Position numbers and translations under genes: made by a program
Shown here: positions 36,701 through 42,144 of the stretch, piece after piece
Numbering within the stretch: the stretch's first letter is position 1
How the letters are laid out: every line of letters begins with the position of its first letter
Notes under the pieces: model-generated
Told to the model about the DNA's origin: nothing
Database searches by the model: none
The model's input: the letters and a program-made list of their open reading frames with translations, nothing else
Origin: Patiria miniata
Taxonomy: Eukaryota; Echinodermata; Asteroidea; Valvatida; Asterinidae
Reading direction: 5' to 3'
DNA length: 64,000 nt
NCBI RefSeq assembly: GCF_015706575.1
Contig: NW_024037069.1
Coordinates: 44,709,553-44,773,552, forward strand

Positions 36701-38261
36701 CTAGATCAAGTAATTGGGCTTGACAGGGGCGCATAGAGAGCGAGTTGAGCGCATCGTAAGCGCGGGAAGAGCACAGTATGAGCTTAGCTTGACCTTCTTT
36801 GAGACAGAAAGTTGTCATTTTCTTGCGTCCTCGCTGCGATTGTTAAATTTATGAAATATTTTTGGTCGCCGTAACTCCTATGAGATCGCATAAAATGTGA
36901 CAGGCCCTTTAAGCAGGTTGTTGAAAAATAACCTGTCGAAATAAACGTTCAGTAGATATAAAATACTTTTTGAGAAAACTGTAAAAATGCATCTTCATTT
37001 TTCTTTTTCAATTGATTCGTTTTAATTTGCACCCTCTTGTGGCATGATCCCAGTTTGTTTTTCTCGGGAAAAGTTTCTCATATCACAGATATGTAACCGA
37101 GTACAAACTTAACTAAATTCGGTCAATTTTGGGCGGTCTTCAAAAGAAAGTTTCTTTTTCTCGAGATGGTTTGGTTCTAACCATCGAGAGAAAATGATGG
37201 TATTAATTCCTCTTTTCTCGAAAATGACTGGGCGCAATGATTTCATAGGATGCTTGATCCTTTGATTTACTGATAATCGAGTAGGATATATTTCGTAATA
37301 TTTGAAAATGGTGAAATAAAAAAAAAATGTCAAAGAAGCTACCGACTTTTAGTGGTCCTTGTACTTGCACTACCATTTACTTGCGTGTACTGACGATGAA
37401 TAATATTAGGACATATTTACACACTTCATATCGAAATAGCTTACGCTTCCATATCAGAGACAGTTCAAACATAGAGGAAGTCCAGGAAATAATTCGAAAT
37501 GGAATTGACGTTCCTCTGATAGCAAGGACCTAATTTAGATACCAATTGCTCCACGGAATAGGTGAGTTCGAACAGCCACAATCAACTCATTTCACGTACT
37601 TGGCGTTCCAAAGTCAGGCCGATTGATTTGACTTAGAGTTTACATTTGAAACAAGGAGTGACTATATGCGACAGATGGACTATTTAGTCTTTCGAAACGA
37701 CTTCAGAGTCCAGTCGCTGGAATATTAGTTCTGAAATCTGAAATCTGTCTGAAATTATACTTGGTCAACTTCAGTCGCCAGATACATTTAAAATTATATA
37801 TAGCAAATGTGAACAATATTGCAGTGAAAGTTCACTCCTGGTGGCGCGCTTCCGGAACCCATGAATAGGGAAATTAACGTGCAAAAATTCTAGAGTTTTC
37901 ACTTATTTTTTTACTTATTTATGTACATTGATTATGAAGAAAATCACCCTCGAAAAAGGCATTTGTACTAAAATTGTTAATAGCATTTACAGAAACCAAT
38001 GTTGAAATTCAAGCGCCACATATAACCGCGGGGCGATACCAACAGGTGGGCAGAAGGACACTAACAACCTTCACCTCGCAACATCTAAGATTAACATAAA
38101 ACATGTTTTAAATATCATTACAAAACATATTACCCTTATAATCGCTGCAATAAACTTTGATCTTTCCATATTGAATCGATTCTATATTGAATATAAAATA
38201 AAAAAAATAAAAAATATGTACGTACCACAATTCCCAGTAAGAAAATGGTCCATACTTCCAT
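508..38261 (-). CDS. polycystin-1-like / REJ-family receptor, 5' part (28 exons; 3' end beyond base 1)
   Basis: This is the gene-level entry. I joined 28 exons by hand: 38261-38226, 33956-33935, 32715-32570, 32148-31777, 29700-29517, 27886-27723, 24510-23826, 23007-22864, 22636-22457, 22157-21910, 20389-20236, 19487-19393, 18223-17360, 16626-16485, 16204-16036, 15468-15284, 11965-11711, 11064-10901, 9862-9709, 9265-9240, 8090-8037, 7263-7138, 6448-6320, 4682-4598, 2969-2932, 2564-2304, 1519-844 and 732-508. Every junction keeps phase, giving about 1,990 codons. Domain order is signal peptide, WSC (about 22-95), PKD-like domains, a Cys-rich stretch near 312-370, PKD domains with DWGDG and DFGDG motifs, REJ from about residue 940, then a GAIN-like segment. 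This order matches polycystin-1 and sea-urchin REJ proteins, which are large surface receptors. The PLAT domain and the eleven membrane spans would lie left of base 1. Family assignment is firm; exact orthology (PKD1, PKD1L or suREJ) is not. Confidence 0.85.
844..1519 (-). CDS. polycystin-like exon 27: GAIN-like region with Thr/Ser/Asn-rich insert
   Basis: It encodes LQSTRTNTYNFAKGSHADRQ, then TVEIPVSNLSDNNLINIHFS and YALYISFNKTASSEDYDWMF, all good polycystin GAIN signatures. A roughly 60-residue Thr/Ser/Pro-rich, mucin-like stretch follows, with many N-x-S/T sites. The frame meets a stop at 761-763. I end the exon at a phase-1 GTAAAT donor, which allows an in-frame join to 732-508. Ending at the stop instead is possible. 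Confidence 0.75.
1805..1975 (-). repeat. interspersed repeat R8, inverted copy of 19553-19690
   Basis: GCTTGACATATGATCTTACT and CTGGTGACTAGCCTTTGTTA reappear as reverse complement near 19610-19650. The family is unknown and both copies are intronic. Confidence 0.5.
2304..2564 (-). CDS. polycystin-like exon 26: GAIN-like region
   Basis: It encodes KKAETTLSKLEDSMQRLYSL, then LPGEQSTVFTSPQLTLSTSR and MPGWCELMGREENCSTDEAV. 'GExxxxxTSPQLxLxxxR' is the conserved start of the polycystin GAIN beta region. Phase is 0 to 0, donor GTTGGT. Confidence 0.8.
2932..2969 (-). CDS. polycystin-like exon 25 (38 nt)
   Basis: It encodes AQTDEQQQDEELQ, a polar coil that runs on into KKAETTLSKLEDSM in exon 26. Phase is 1 to 0, with acceptor TTTTCCAG and donor GTAAGT. 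Confidence 0.65.
3394..4146 (+). repeat. interspersed repeat R3, split by a MITE
   Basis: It starts AGGGGTGTGCATCAAAACC and ends TACTGCACACCA; short terminal inverted GGTGTGCA suggests a hAT-like non-autonomous element. It aligns along its length with 13922-14302. Bases 3650-4021 are a later MITE insertion. Confidence 0.6.
3650..4021 (+). mobile_element. PIF/Harbinger-type MITE, family M2, inserted in R3
   Basis: A 372-bp element starting GGCTAAAAAA and ending TTTTTGGGCC, with inverted ends carrying AGTCTCCGGTTTCTGG. TAA flanks both sides. The paralogous R3 copy at 14187-14200 shows the empty site with a single TAA. Confidence 0.8.
4306..4491. mobile_element. Tc1/mariner-type MITE (186 bp)
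   Basis: The ends are CAGTCGACTCTCATTATAA and its near-exact inverse, flanked by TA on both sides. No coding sequence. Confidence 0.75.
4598..4682 (-). CDS. polycystin-like exon 24 (Ser-rich)
   Basis: It encodes GVSESVSNPIDMSASGSSSH, then QSRNRLAL. Found by searching for a phase 0-to-1 exon needed between exons 23 and 25. It has an acceptor TTCAAACAG and a donor GTAGCT. It is supported mainly by phase closure. Confidence 0.55.
4796..5309. mobile_element. TTAA-site MITE family P4, copy 1
   Basis: It has inverted ends AGGGAATATACA...CATTTGC inside TTAA sites, as in piggyBac-type elements. A perfect 28-bp palindrome (half: CCAACGCTGATCGG) lies at its centre, 5121-5148. Full-length relatives are at 12142-12653 and 12860-13383. 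Confidence 0.75.
5314..5616. mobile_element. TTAA-site element family P5 with telomere-like ends, copy 1
   Basis: It begins CCCTAACCCTGCCAGACGCA and ends AGGGTTAGGG, within TTAA on both sides. It shares its left TTAA with the element before it. A second copy lies at 23105-23405 in the opposite orientation. Confidence 0.7.
6320..6448 (-). CDS. polycystin-like exon 23
   Basis: It encodes DTLSNVVGGMLSFVEDDPKS, then SVGKGLISFAGNILM, the helical GAIN subdomain A type sequence. Phase is 0 to 0, donor GTAAAT. Confidence 0.75.
6501..6888 (+). repeat. minisatellite, 11-bp unit (CACAAGTCCTC / CACAAGTCCAT)
   Basis: About 390 bp of imperfect repeats built from CACAAGTCC with a few variant spacers. It is intronic and related to the array at 21391-21734. 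Long open frames here (HKSSVTS repeats) come from the repeat period and are not genes. Confidence 0.85.
7138..7263 (-). CDS. polycystin-like exon 22
   Basis: It encodes EIGRMVELQSSVVVSSSEDI, then STISLITKDVSALSPNTL, a helical polycystin segment. Phase is 0 to 0, donor GTGAGT. Confidence 0.75.
7547..7622 (+). repeat. tRNA-derived SINE head
   Basis: GCTCAGTTGGTTAGAGCA matches an A box and GGGTCAAACCCC a B box, about 75 nt apart overall. A T/A-rich tail follows. The anticodon arm is not convincing, so I call it SINE or tRNA pseudogene. Confidence 0.55.
8037..8090 (-). CDS. polycystin-like exon 21: Gln/Ala-rich helix
   Basis: It encodes MDEQARQQQAAERAEKSQ, 18 residues likely to form a charged helix in the REJ-GAIN linker. 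Phase is 0 to 0, donor GTTAGT. Confidence 0.65.
8253..8633 (+). mobile_element. PIF/Harbinger-type MITE, family M1, full copy
   Basis: 381 bp, GGCCAAAAAA...TTTTTTGGCC with inverted CGGTCTCTGGTC near both ends, flanked by TTA duplications. Intronic and non-coding. Confidence 0.8.
9240..9265 (-). CDS. polycystin-like exon 20 (26 nt)
   Basis: A short exon encoding DLPSEAPTE between a CTTTCCAAG acceptor and a GTGAGA donor. Phase 1 to 0 fits exons 19 and 21. Confidence 0.55.
9709..9862 (-). CDS. polycystin-like exon 19
   Basis: It encodes VSPPVNRRSENHSLEQERLY, then INAQLLLDASLLLATESSS, the start of the helical stretch after the REJ repeats. The frame stays open past the exon end, but a phase-1 GTAACG donor is needed to join the next micro-exon, so I end it there. 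Confidence 0.65.
10109..10727. mobile_element. Tc1/mariner-type non-autonomous element (619 bp)
   Basis: The ends are CAGGGTGAGTCAAAAAGAA and the inverse, with GTGACC continuing the repeat, and TA sits on both sides. No transposase frame is visible. Confidence 0.75.
10901..11064 (-). CDS. polycystin-like exon 18: REJ region
   Basis: It encodes KSALFEAVLKNSAVPKVDVK, then DYAVSLSVTAEDTIGATTS and LAFANIT. 'VxVxVxAEDxxGA' is a typical REJ repeat end. Phase is 1 to 0, donor GTAAGC. Confidence 0.8.
11711..11965 (-). CDS. polycystin-like exon 17: REJ region
   Basis: It encodes GSEYLYIKSDFFSAFPQFS, then MKIQLNQPPVSGSCTVHP and ESVRIVCEDWKDWQD. 'NQPPxxGSCxVxP...' is the conserved junction between Ig-like repeats in REJ/polycystin-1 proteins. 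Phase is 1 to 1. Confidence 0.85.
12142..12653. mobile_element. TTAA-site MITE family P4, copy 2
   Basis: The same termini as copy 1, within TTAA. The central palindrome at 12293-12320 is changed at paired positions relative to copy 1. Confidence 0.75.
12860..13383. mobile_element. TTAA-site MITE family P4, copy 3
   Basis: AGGGAATATACAACATTTGC starts the element and the inverse ends it, in TTAA. The central palindrome is at 13020-13047. Confidence 0.75.
13922..14302 (+). repeat. interspersed repeat R3, second copy
   Basis: It aligns with 3394-4146 minus its MITE. The right end is cut by the foldback element at 14308. Confidence 0.6.
14308..14525. mobile_element. foldback element with long inverted repeats (218 bp)
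   Basis: It has inverted ends GGGAATAACAGTGTGAGG and arms of about 83 bp. The loop holds a third, direct copy of the arm core. ATTAA flanks both sides, so it may be another TTAA-site element. Confidence 0.7.
15284..15468 (-). CDS. polycystin-like exon 16: REJ region
   Basis: It encodes IGRGTIFTPGNGAQIVNPTG, then LTASCSEFCNGVRYSWVV. The C-x3-C followed by YSW recalls the cysteine-containing Ig-like repeats of REJ. Phase is 2 to 1, donor GTGAGT. Confidence 0.8.
16036..16204 (-). CDS. polycystin-like exon 15: REJ region
   Basis: It encodes GPGRLNSSLPTLSWNTSLM, then VRYELLVIIKKDIRSGNFSL, beta-rich REJ sequence. Phase is 1 to 2, donor GTACGC. Confidence 0.75.
16485..16626 (-). CDS. polycystin-like exon 14: REJ region
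   Basis: It encodes GFEKILYFCRRIGEKYPSKD, ending DPGNGTDEANDGGCFGT. Phase is 0 to 1. The reading frame is fixed by both neighbours. Confidence 0.75.
17360..18223 (-). CDS. polycystin-like exon 13: PKD domain and start of REJ region
   Basis: An 864-nt exon, phase 0 to 0. It finishes one PKD domain (VGEFNVVISASN) and holds another (CVVVDFGDGTTNEAYGTCG, LRHVYPEQTSYEVQAMGWN). From CGLPTVSIQD (about protein residue 942) it enters the REJ region, with WWLPRVVVRKDRLAF and LLIPAFTLEIGLYRLGYKV typical of REJ. Donor GTCAGT. Confidence 0.9.
18795..19050 (-). repeat. tRNA-derived SINE, family S3 (diverged)
   Basis: It holds a tRNA-like minus-strand core (ACTCGGGTGCGACTC, ACTCGACAACCGAGC) similar to the better copy at 21085-21175. 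Confidence 0.4.
19110..19378. repeat. SINE-like repeat S3 with internal hairpin
   Basis: GATTGTGAGAAAAATC and an inverse copy with a longer T-run flank CGGGTTCGAGTCCC (B-box-like). The tail TTTACATCACCCTGGCGCAA matches the tail at 21266-21290. Confidence 0.45.
19393..19487 (-). CDS. polycystin-like exon 12: PKD domain core
   Basis: It encodes SEVKYLVDFDDGSSLGNYS, then HEETPFDHLFRS. DFDDG stands in the place of the usual D(W/F)GDG turn. Exon 13 continues with VGEFNVVISASN, completing the domain. Phase is 1 to 0. Confidence 0.75.
19553..19690 (+). repeat. interspersed repeat R8
   Basis: Inverted relative of 1805-1975; see that entry. Confidence 0.5.
20236..20389 (-). CDS. polycystin-like exon 11
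   Basis: It encodes VSVYERLQGVKSFAQYKPS, ending LDRPVVFEMSFLS, the first strands of a PKD domain that continues in exon 12. Phase is 0 to 1, donor GTGAGT. Confidence 0.75.
21035..21300 (-). repeat. tRNA-derived SINE, family S3
   Basis: The minus strand carries a tRNA-like core: GGGACTCGAACCCACGACC (inverse B box) and ACCACTCGACCACCGAGC (inverse A box). The tail is TTTACATCACCCTGACGCAA. Confidence 0.55.
21391..21734 (+). repeat. minisatellite, 11-bp unit CATCACAAGTC
   Basis: About 340 bp of near-perfect 11-bp repeats with higher-order pattern (CAGTCGTAACTAAATCACAA recurs about every 120 bp). Intronic, between exons 10 and 11. Confidence 0.9.
21910..22157 (-). CDS. polycystin-like exon 10: PKD-type domain
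   Basis: It encodes ATAADLVITVTNPPPADPL, a two-cysteine segment, then FTDHGFYTLSVTIFNLVS and EETYEIK, again a PKD-like closing motif. Phase is 1 to 0, donor GTAAGT. A minisatellite (21391-21734) lies in the downstream intron. Confidence 0.8.
22457..22636 (-). CDS. polycystin-like exon 9: end of one PKD domain, start of the next
   Basis: It encodes VPINQTHSYTTAGTYEVNIV, then ASNLISNETIVV. HxYxxxGxYxVxVxASN is the canonical C-terminal PKD motif. It then starts another domain (MASPQVVEGNGN). Phase is 1 to 1, donor GTAGGT. Confidence 0.85.
22864..23007 (-). CDS. polycystin-like exon 8: PKD domain, WGDG half
   Basis: It encodes RPHEEVFLEISVMNGS, then YTLDWGDGEQDDF. WGDG is the hallmark turn of PKD domains. 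Phase is 1 to 1; exon 9 supplies the closing strands. Confidence 0.8.
23105..23405. mobile_element. TTAA-site element family P5, copy 2
   Basis: Inverted copy of 5314-5616, with CCCTAACCCTCCA and GCAGGGTTAGGG ends. The right TTAA has degenerated. Confidence 0.7.
23460..23660 (+). repeat. tRNA-derived SINE, family S1 (diverged)
   Basis: GCCGCTGTGGCTGGGTTCGA followed by CCCCAGAATA resembles the S1 copies at 40355 and 45422. Confidence 0.45.
23680..23806 (+). repeat. interspersed repeat R3, truncated copy
   Basis: It matches the first 125 bp of R3 (GTGCATCAGAACCAGGTACC, GGAACTGGTTCC) and ends 20 bp from the exon 7 donor. Confidence 0.6.
23826..24510 (-). CDS. polycystin-like exon 7: Cys-rich segment plus Ig-like repeats
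   Basis: A 685-nt exon. It opens with a cysteine-rich stretch (CPTGVYCATDNLC, then CNYD, CTS, YCIAKGGC, SC), followed by about 160 residues of beta-rich sequence with N-glycosylation sites and a PKD-like end (NSMGDFDVAATVTN). Phase is 0 to 1, donor GTAAGC. I could not name the Cys-rich module. Confidence 0.8.
26170..27442. repeat. outer inverted repeat around the foldback element
   Basis: ATTGCAGAATACCCCGCCAC at 26182-26201 has an inverse with one mismatch at 27405-27424. The foldback at 26505 sits inside this older element. Between 26220 and 26400, CTACGCGG-containing motifs recur. Confidence 0.5.
26505..27391. mobile_element. Mutator-like foldback element, 887 bp, 430-bp inverted arms
   Basis: The left arm (26505-26935) and right arm (26960-27391) are near-identical inverse copies around a 24-bp loop. 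The ends are TAGCTCTACTGAGTGGAGCG. The 9-bp GGTGGATAG is duplicated at 26496-26504 and 27392-27400. The length of duplication and arms fits MULE-type transposition. There is no transposase frame; the mirrored open frames in both arms are a by-product of symmetry. Confidence 0.8.
27723..27886 (-). CDS. polycystin-like exon 6: PKD-like segment
   Basis: It encodes STTFTLHGAIGLNGSQTT, ending in ALISDVGSGTFTIL, which reads as the back half of an Ig-like PKD fold. Phase is 1 to 0. The longest open frame here is a different one; the coding frame was chosen because it joins exons 5 and 7 in phase. Confidence 0.6.
28780..29135 (-). repeat. diverged P4-related repeat
   Basis: It shares AGTAGATATAAA, GAGAAAATGATGGTA and GGGCGCAATGATTTC with 36910-37330, and a looser match with the right half of family P4. 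Confidence 0.5.
29140..29504 (-). mobile_element. PIF/Harbinger-type MITE, family M1, inverse copy
   Basis: 365 bp, GGCCAAAAAA...TTTTTTGGCC within TTA duplications. It is the reverse complement of 8253-8633 and adjoins the exon 5 donor at 29511-29516. Confidence 0.8.
29517..29700 (-). CDS. polycystin-like exon 5: PKD-like segment
   Basis: It encodes LVAHDAVPITVVMETAG, then a segment with two cysteines and SDVTLTMSINDADMAP. Phase is 0 to 1, with donor GTAAAT. A MITE (29140-29504) lies only about 12 bp downstream of the exon end, next to the 5' splice site. Confidence 0.65.
31777..32148 (-). CDS. polycystin-like exon 4: end of WSC, linker, PKD-like domain
   Basis: The exon starts AGHCLCSSTAYL and holds C..PCPGDEQQSCG, finishing the WSC domain. 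A proline-rich linker follows, then a beta-rich PKD-like segment (TVIAGKPTELTVTGISVG to YVYPTSGHFVVVATG). Length is 372 nt, phase 0 to 0, with donor GTAAGT. Confidence 0.8.
32570..32715 (-). CDS. polycystin-like exon 3: first half of WSC domain
   Basis: It encodes AVLEIGCYPMNKTNPKF, then HEDCIFACYIQSQSYSGLQ. The GCY start, the C-x3-C pair and the terminal SGLQ are the WSC carbohydrate-binding pattern, which polycystin-1 carries near its N-terminus. The exon must end in phase 0 to join exon 4, so the donor appears to be GCAGGT (a GC-AG intron) rather than GT. Confidence 0.75.
33163..33344. mobile_element. palindromic MITE, family M9, copy 1
   Basis: AAGCCCGGTTCATACT and its exact inverse bound 182 bp rich in GCGAA motifs (GACGTCA, GCGAATTCG). 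No coding sequence. Confidence 0.7.
33725..33882. mobile_element. palindromic MITE, family M9, copy 2
   Basis: Same body as 33163-33344 (TTTGTGACGTCA, TTTCGCAGCGAATGTTTA), diverged ends GGTTCATACT and AGTATGAAAC. Confidence 0.65.
33935..33956 (-). CDS. polycystin-like exon 2 (22 nt)
   Basis: This tiny exon, phase 0 to 1, encodes TIAQPVN and completes the signal-peptide region. The acceptor is TTTTCAACAG and the donor GTAAGT. It is accepted because phase fits both neighbours and the product reads through into the WSC domain. Confidence 0.6.
35489..35866 (+). repeat. tandem duplication, 192-bp unit, two copies
   Basis: Unit 1 is 35489-35680 and unit 2 is 35681-35866. Both start CAGTTTGTCTGCCCAT and end TTTTAGCCAAAAC; they differ at few positions. 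Intronic. Confidence 0.85.
36157..37330. repeat. P4-related TTAA element, split by a second TTAA element
   Basis: AGGAAATACACAGCATTTGC after TTAA at 36153 resembles the P4 left end. The continuation after 36912 matches 28780-29135. Bases 36189-36908 are the later insert. The right end is not clear. Confidence 0.5.
36189..36908. mobile_element. TTAA-site element P10 (720 bp)
   Basis: The ends are AGGCCCTGTCACACTG and TGTGACAGGCCCT, within TTAA at 36185-36188 and 36909-36912. The GCGC-rich body codes for nothing recognisable. Confidence 0.75.
38226..38261 (-). CDS. polycystin-like exon 1: start and signal peptide
   Basis: The exon encodes MEVWTIFLLGIV and ends in phase 0 at a GTACGT donor. 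With exon 2 it forms a hydrophobic secretion signal. An in-frame ATG pair lies 33 nt upstream (MMANQRC...), so the start could be slightly earlier. I chose the inner ATG because it gives a compact signal peptide. Confidence 0.65.
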
Positions 38262-41200
38262 TTCAAACGTAATACATCGTTGGTTTGCCATCATTGTTTT
38301 CCTTTGTCATCTTAGTTATAACAAGTGCAAATAGAAGACATCAACCTTCGCTCAATTCAAAGCAGTATGTTGTTAAATGTGAAGTATACTCAGATCATAC
38401 TAACATGACACTGATGATATCATGTTAGTCCCCATCGAGAGTCACGGGTGGATCTGTTTAGCGGGCCAATAGAAAACGCACAGCGGGTAGCGTCTGGTTG
38501 AGTGTCGTTACTCTTCATGCCTTGTTAGCTCCGCTGACCCTCATAAATAATTCCAGCAATTTTCGAGGATAAATAGCGTATGGTTGCCATGGTAATCGGT
38601 TCAAAATGGGTAATGACGCAGAAGCCAGATCCATTAAGGCCGTGTTGGGAACACTTAATTGGTATTGAAATAACTGATGAGAAGACACAGAGAATCCAGA
38701 TCATTGTTATGCAAATGCTGTTGGGAACATACAATGGGTTTACGAAAGACGTTGGTAGGATGGTCCGGGTCGCTAGAAAGTGCGGAGGGGAGTTTTGCAG
38801 ACTGGTAAAAAAATATTGGGGGTTGTCTGTACTGGTACCACATAACGCGTTAATATCTTAACGATGACGACGTGTCAAATTAGTTTTATCACTGGCAGCA
38901 AGCAATTTCGCATTCTTAAAAGACGACTTGTTTTGATAAATAAGTTTAGTAACACTACATGACGTGCGCGTGCAGATACCTATGATAAGACAGCAATTTA
39001 ATGAAGCTTTAGTCGGCAACCTTTAGTTTTACACAATATAACACGTTTTCGTGGGCGGTATGTCAATTTAAATTACACTCCTGATGGTCGTTCAAAATAA
39101 GCAGCGGCTATTTAGTACATGTATTAACACTGAGGGTCACAAAAGCTTGGCGGGAGGGGAGGTGGAATATTCCACTCGACACTATAGGGGGCGCCGTTCA
39201 AACATATACGAATAGTAATACTATGTATAGTTTTCTCCAAAACCATTTTCATTTCTTCAACTCTTTTGGGGACACAAGAGGACATAAACAAGCCCATGCA
39301 GCTATCTAGAATTAGTTGATTCCAGTTGCAAACCTTTGCCCAAAAATGTCCGTGCCTCTACACGGAGGTTTTATAGCCCAAAAAAATTCAAAATTTAGAA
39401 TTGTTCTTATTCGAATACCTTTCAAATAGTCCCTAGCATTTAACAAGTACTTTGGTCTTTCTCATATTTTCAGGAATGTTCCGCCAACTAAGCTAAGACC
39501 TGCCTTCCTTTATTTTTTTTTTTTAATTTCCATTAATAAAACATTGAATATTCATACCCTGTGAACTTTATTGAGAAGTTAAATATTGTCAATGTTTATT
39601 TCGTAACATGTGTACTTTGCCAAAGCTAATCCAAATTTGATGGAACGTCAAGGGTCAAGTTTCGCGGAGCTTTGCTGTTAATGGAAAGTATATTTTGCTT
39701 ATAGCAGAAAAACGTCGATAGCCAAAAGGCCATGTAATATTTAGTGCGTGTGACTGGTTTATAGTCGACTTATCACATATTTTTTTCTGCGAAAGGGGAT
39801 TTCCGACGCCACTTCATTTTTTTTACGTCAATACAAGACAAGAAACAAGGGAGATAAAAATCCGCATACACAAATTTCAGTATTCGTCTGCTGATTTTTC
39901 TCTAAAATATGGCAATAATACAAACATGTAGGCACAGAGTATGGGGCTGTTCGAGTAGTTTGTACAATTTTCCTTCACATGCTTTAAAAGTTTATACAAA
40001 GATAATTGCTGAGTCGTTTTACATCAAATAAGTCAATATTCAATATTTAAGGTCACTGCGAGAGGGCGCTATCTTTGCTTTTAGGCAAGAATGATCACTT
40101 AGTTTAGATCCTTTATTCCCATAAAATGCACAATAAAAAGAAATACAAATCGTAAAGGCCTACACATACAAATTACACAAAAACAAAAATACCCAAACCC
40201 GAAAATACACATTTCGTGATTTTGTCTGTAATATATACTTTTGATATTCTCATAAAAAAACAAGTCCAGAATAATAAGAAAAGTGTGCAACAAACAAGGA
40301 AGCCCACAGACATCGAAACAGACATAGACCATGCTACATTTGTTTACAAACTGGGGAGTCAGGTTGGCGTAGCGGTACTTTCCTCGCCTTCCACCGCTGT
40401 GACCCGGGTTCGAATCCCGCCTAGGCCAATTGGGATTGGGTTTTCAGTCCCTGCCTGATTCCGTGGGTTTTCCCCAGAATATTCTTCTAGGCTTTTCCTC
40501 CCACCTCTAAAACTCTAAAACTGTAACTTCTTCTCATTGTCTTCTCTCCATTTATCCATCCTGTTATTGGAGCTTGCGCTGTTGGATGTGGCTGAAATAA
40601 AAGAGAATAAACTGCATGTTGTGGTCACTTTACGCAAACTGTTCTCATCTTGCACTGCATGTGTATCTCTTGAAATGTGATTGGTGTGAAAGTGTGGACA
40701 TAAACTGTTTAACGCGTGCTAAAAACATGAAACCATGTTAATGGTTTTGGGTTGCCTGTCGGTTGCCAGTTGGTATGACGTCCAGCAGTTTATCCAGCTT
40801 TTGATATGATTCGGTGGGGGAGGGGGTGCAAAATCAAAAGTCTTAGTCAGCGGCTTATCAGCATTTGATGTGGGGGGAATCTATGCGCTGTCATTTTCTG
40901 TTGCTGACATTTTGACGCCCTATTTTTTTAAAGCTTGGTTTTCTTTATTTGTCGTTCATGTCAGATCTCTGGAAATATTACCAGTACAAGAAAACAAAAA
41001 CAAAAACAAAAACGACAGGGCGGGGGCAAGTCCCCTCCCCCAGCTCAGCCAGCTGGATACGCCACTGATGACGTCACAGGGCATATTCTTTATATACCCT
41101 GCCATGTTTCCAGGCTTTTGGTTTTCCAGTGATTTCAGCGTCCTCATTTTGGAAAGACGTCCCCGGGATCCAGGACGTTTGCTTCAATCTGCTACGGATA

Positions 41201-42144
41201 TTCTAGGCACGTTTTTTTTTACTTTAACACATTTGTGCCAACTCTCAAGGACCACACAAAACGTCCACCCAACGTATAATCGGCAGGATACGAAGATTAT
41301 TATTATTATTATCATTAAACAAAGCGAACCAGGTAGAGTGGGAAAATATAAGTTACTTTATAGCAACCCTCACTCACCTGAAGCGTTGTCGAACTTGTTT
41401 AAATAAAACATGCAATGGTGTCCAGATTGTCAAAAGCGCTTAAAAAAACATTGCATAACCAGGCTGACTCGATGGGCTCAAAAGGTACACACTTGTGTGG
41501 CTTTACGTATTGTGCGCTAAAGCAACCCTAAAGGCTGGTAAATACGGTATTTACCGTGTATTTCGTGATGGGTAGGCTTGGGTCTTGGGGCTAGTAAGTC
41601 ATTACTCGATCGCCCTTGCCCGTTCCTCAAAGCTAATTATAGTACGCACAAACTACGCGGCCGTCTTGAAACATGGTTAATGATGACTCCAACACGTAAA
41701 GACGTTGAACTGGTAATTGCGTTGAAGATACCACTTATTATGTATATAGGATTCGTTTACGTTCAATTATATGAGGTCACTTCAGAAAAGTACGCTAATT
41801 CCCGACTGGTATTGTTGGGTGCATGTTCCCCAAATAACACGTCATGTACACATTATGGATGTGATCCTGTGAAGTAGTAGGAAGGACTTTCACAAGCACC
41901 TATCGGCATGACGTGCTTTCGTCAACACCAAAGTTCAACGCGGTAGGTAAAGGAATCCAATGTGAGATTTATCTTGGAACAAGTTAAACTTCCGTCTTGC
42001 CTTTTGAACCGGAAATAATTAAGCTTGAGTTTTTCGAAATTAGCACGACGATTCGCTGGCTTAAAACTTCTCCATGCCCGTTTGGCTGTGATGTTTTGAA
42101 CTTTAGTCATCACCAAATATTACTGTCGACTGAAACTGATCATC
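38262..42144. other. intergenic region between polycystin-like and two-TM genes
   Basis: The divergent promoters of both genes should lie here, but no TATA box stood out. It contains a SINE at 40350-40600, a possible degraded hAT-type repeat near 40800-41070 and a short ATT microsatellite near 41297. Open frames here (for example 40870-41406) cross repeats and look spurious. Confidence 0.5.
40350..40600 (+). repeat. tRNA-derived SINE, family S1
   Basis: Head GGGGAGTCAGGTTGGCGTAG (A box) and GGGTTCGAATCCCGCC (B box), then a body GATTCCGTGGGTTTTCCCCA shared with 45422-45695. Confidence 0.75.

Noticed and set aside
37327-37533. A 68-codon plus-strand frame ending EEVQEIIRNGIDVPL
   Set aside because: It looked protein-like but is short, within the first intron of the polycystin-like gene, and no family was recognised.
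40355-40432. A functional tRNA gene
   Set aside because: A and B boxes are present, but no proper cloverleaf is apparent and a SINE body follows; a second copy exists at 45422.
40870-41406. A 178-codon plus-strand open frame
   Set aside because: It crosses a purine/pyrimidine-rich repeat, AAAAC runs and an ATT microsatellite, with no domain or coding bias.
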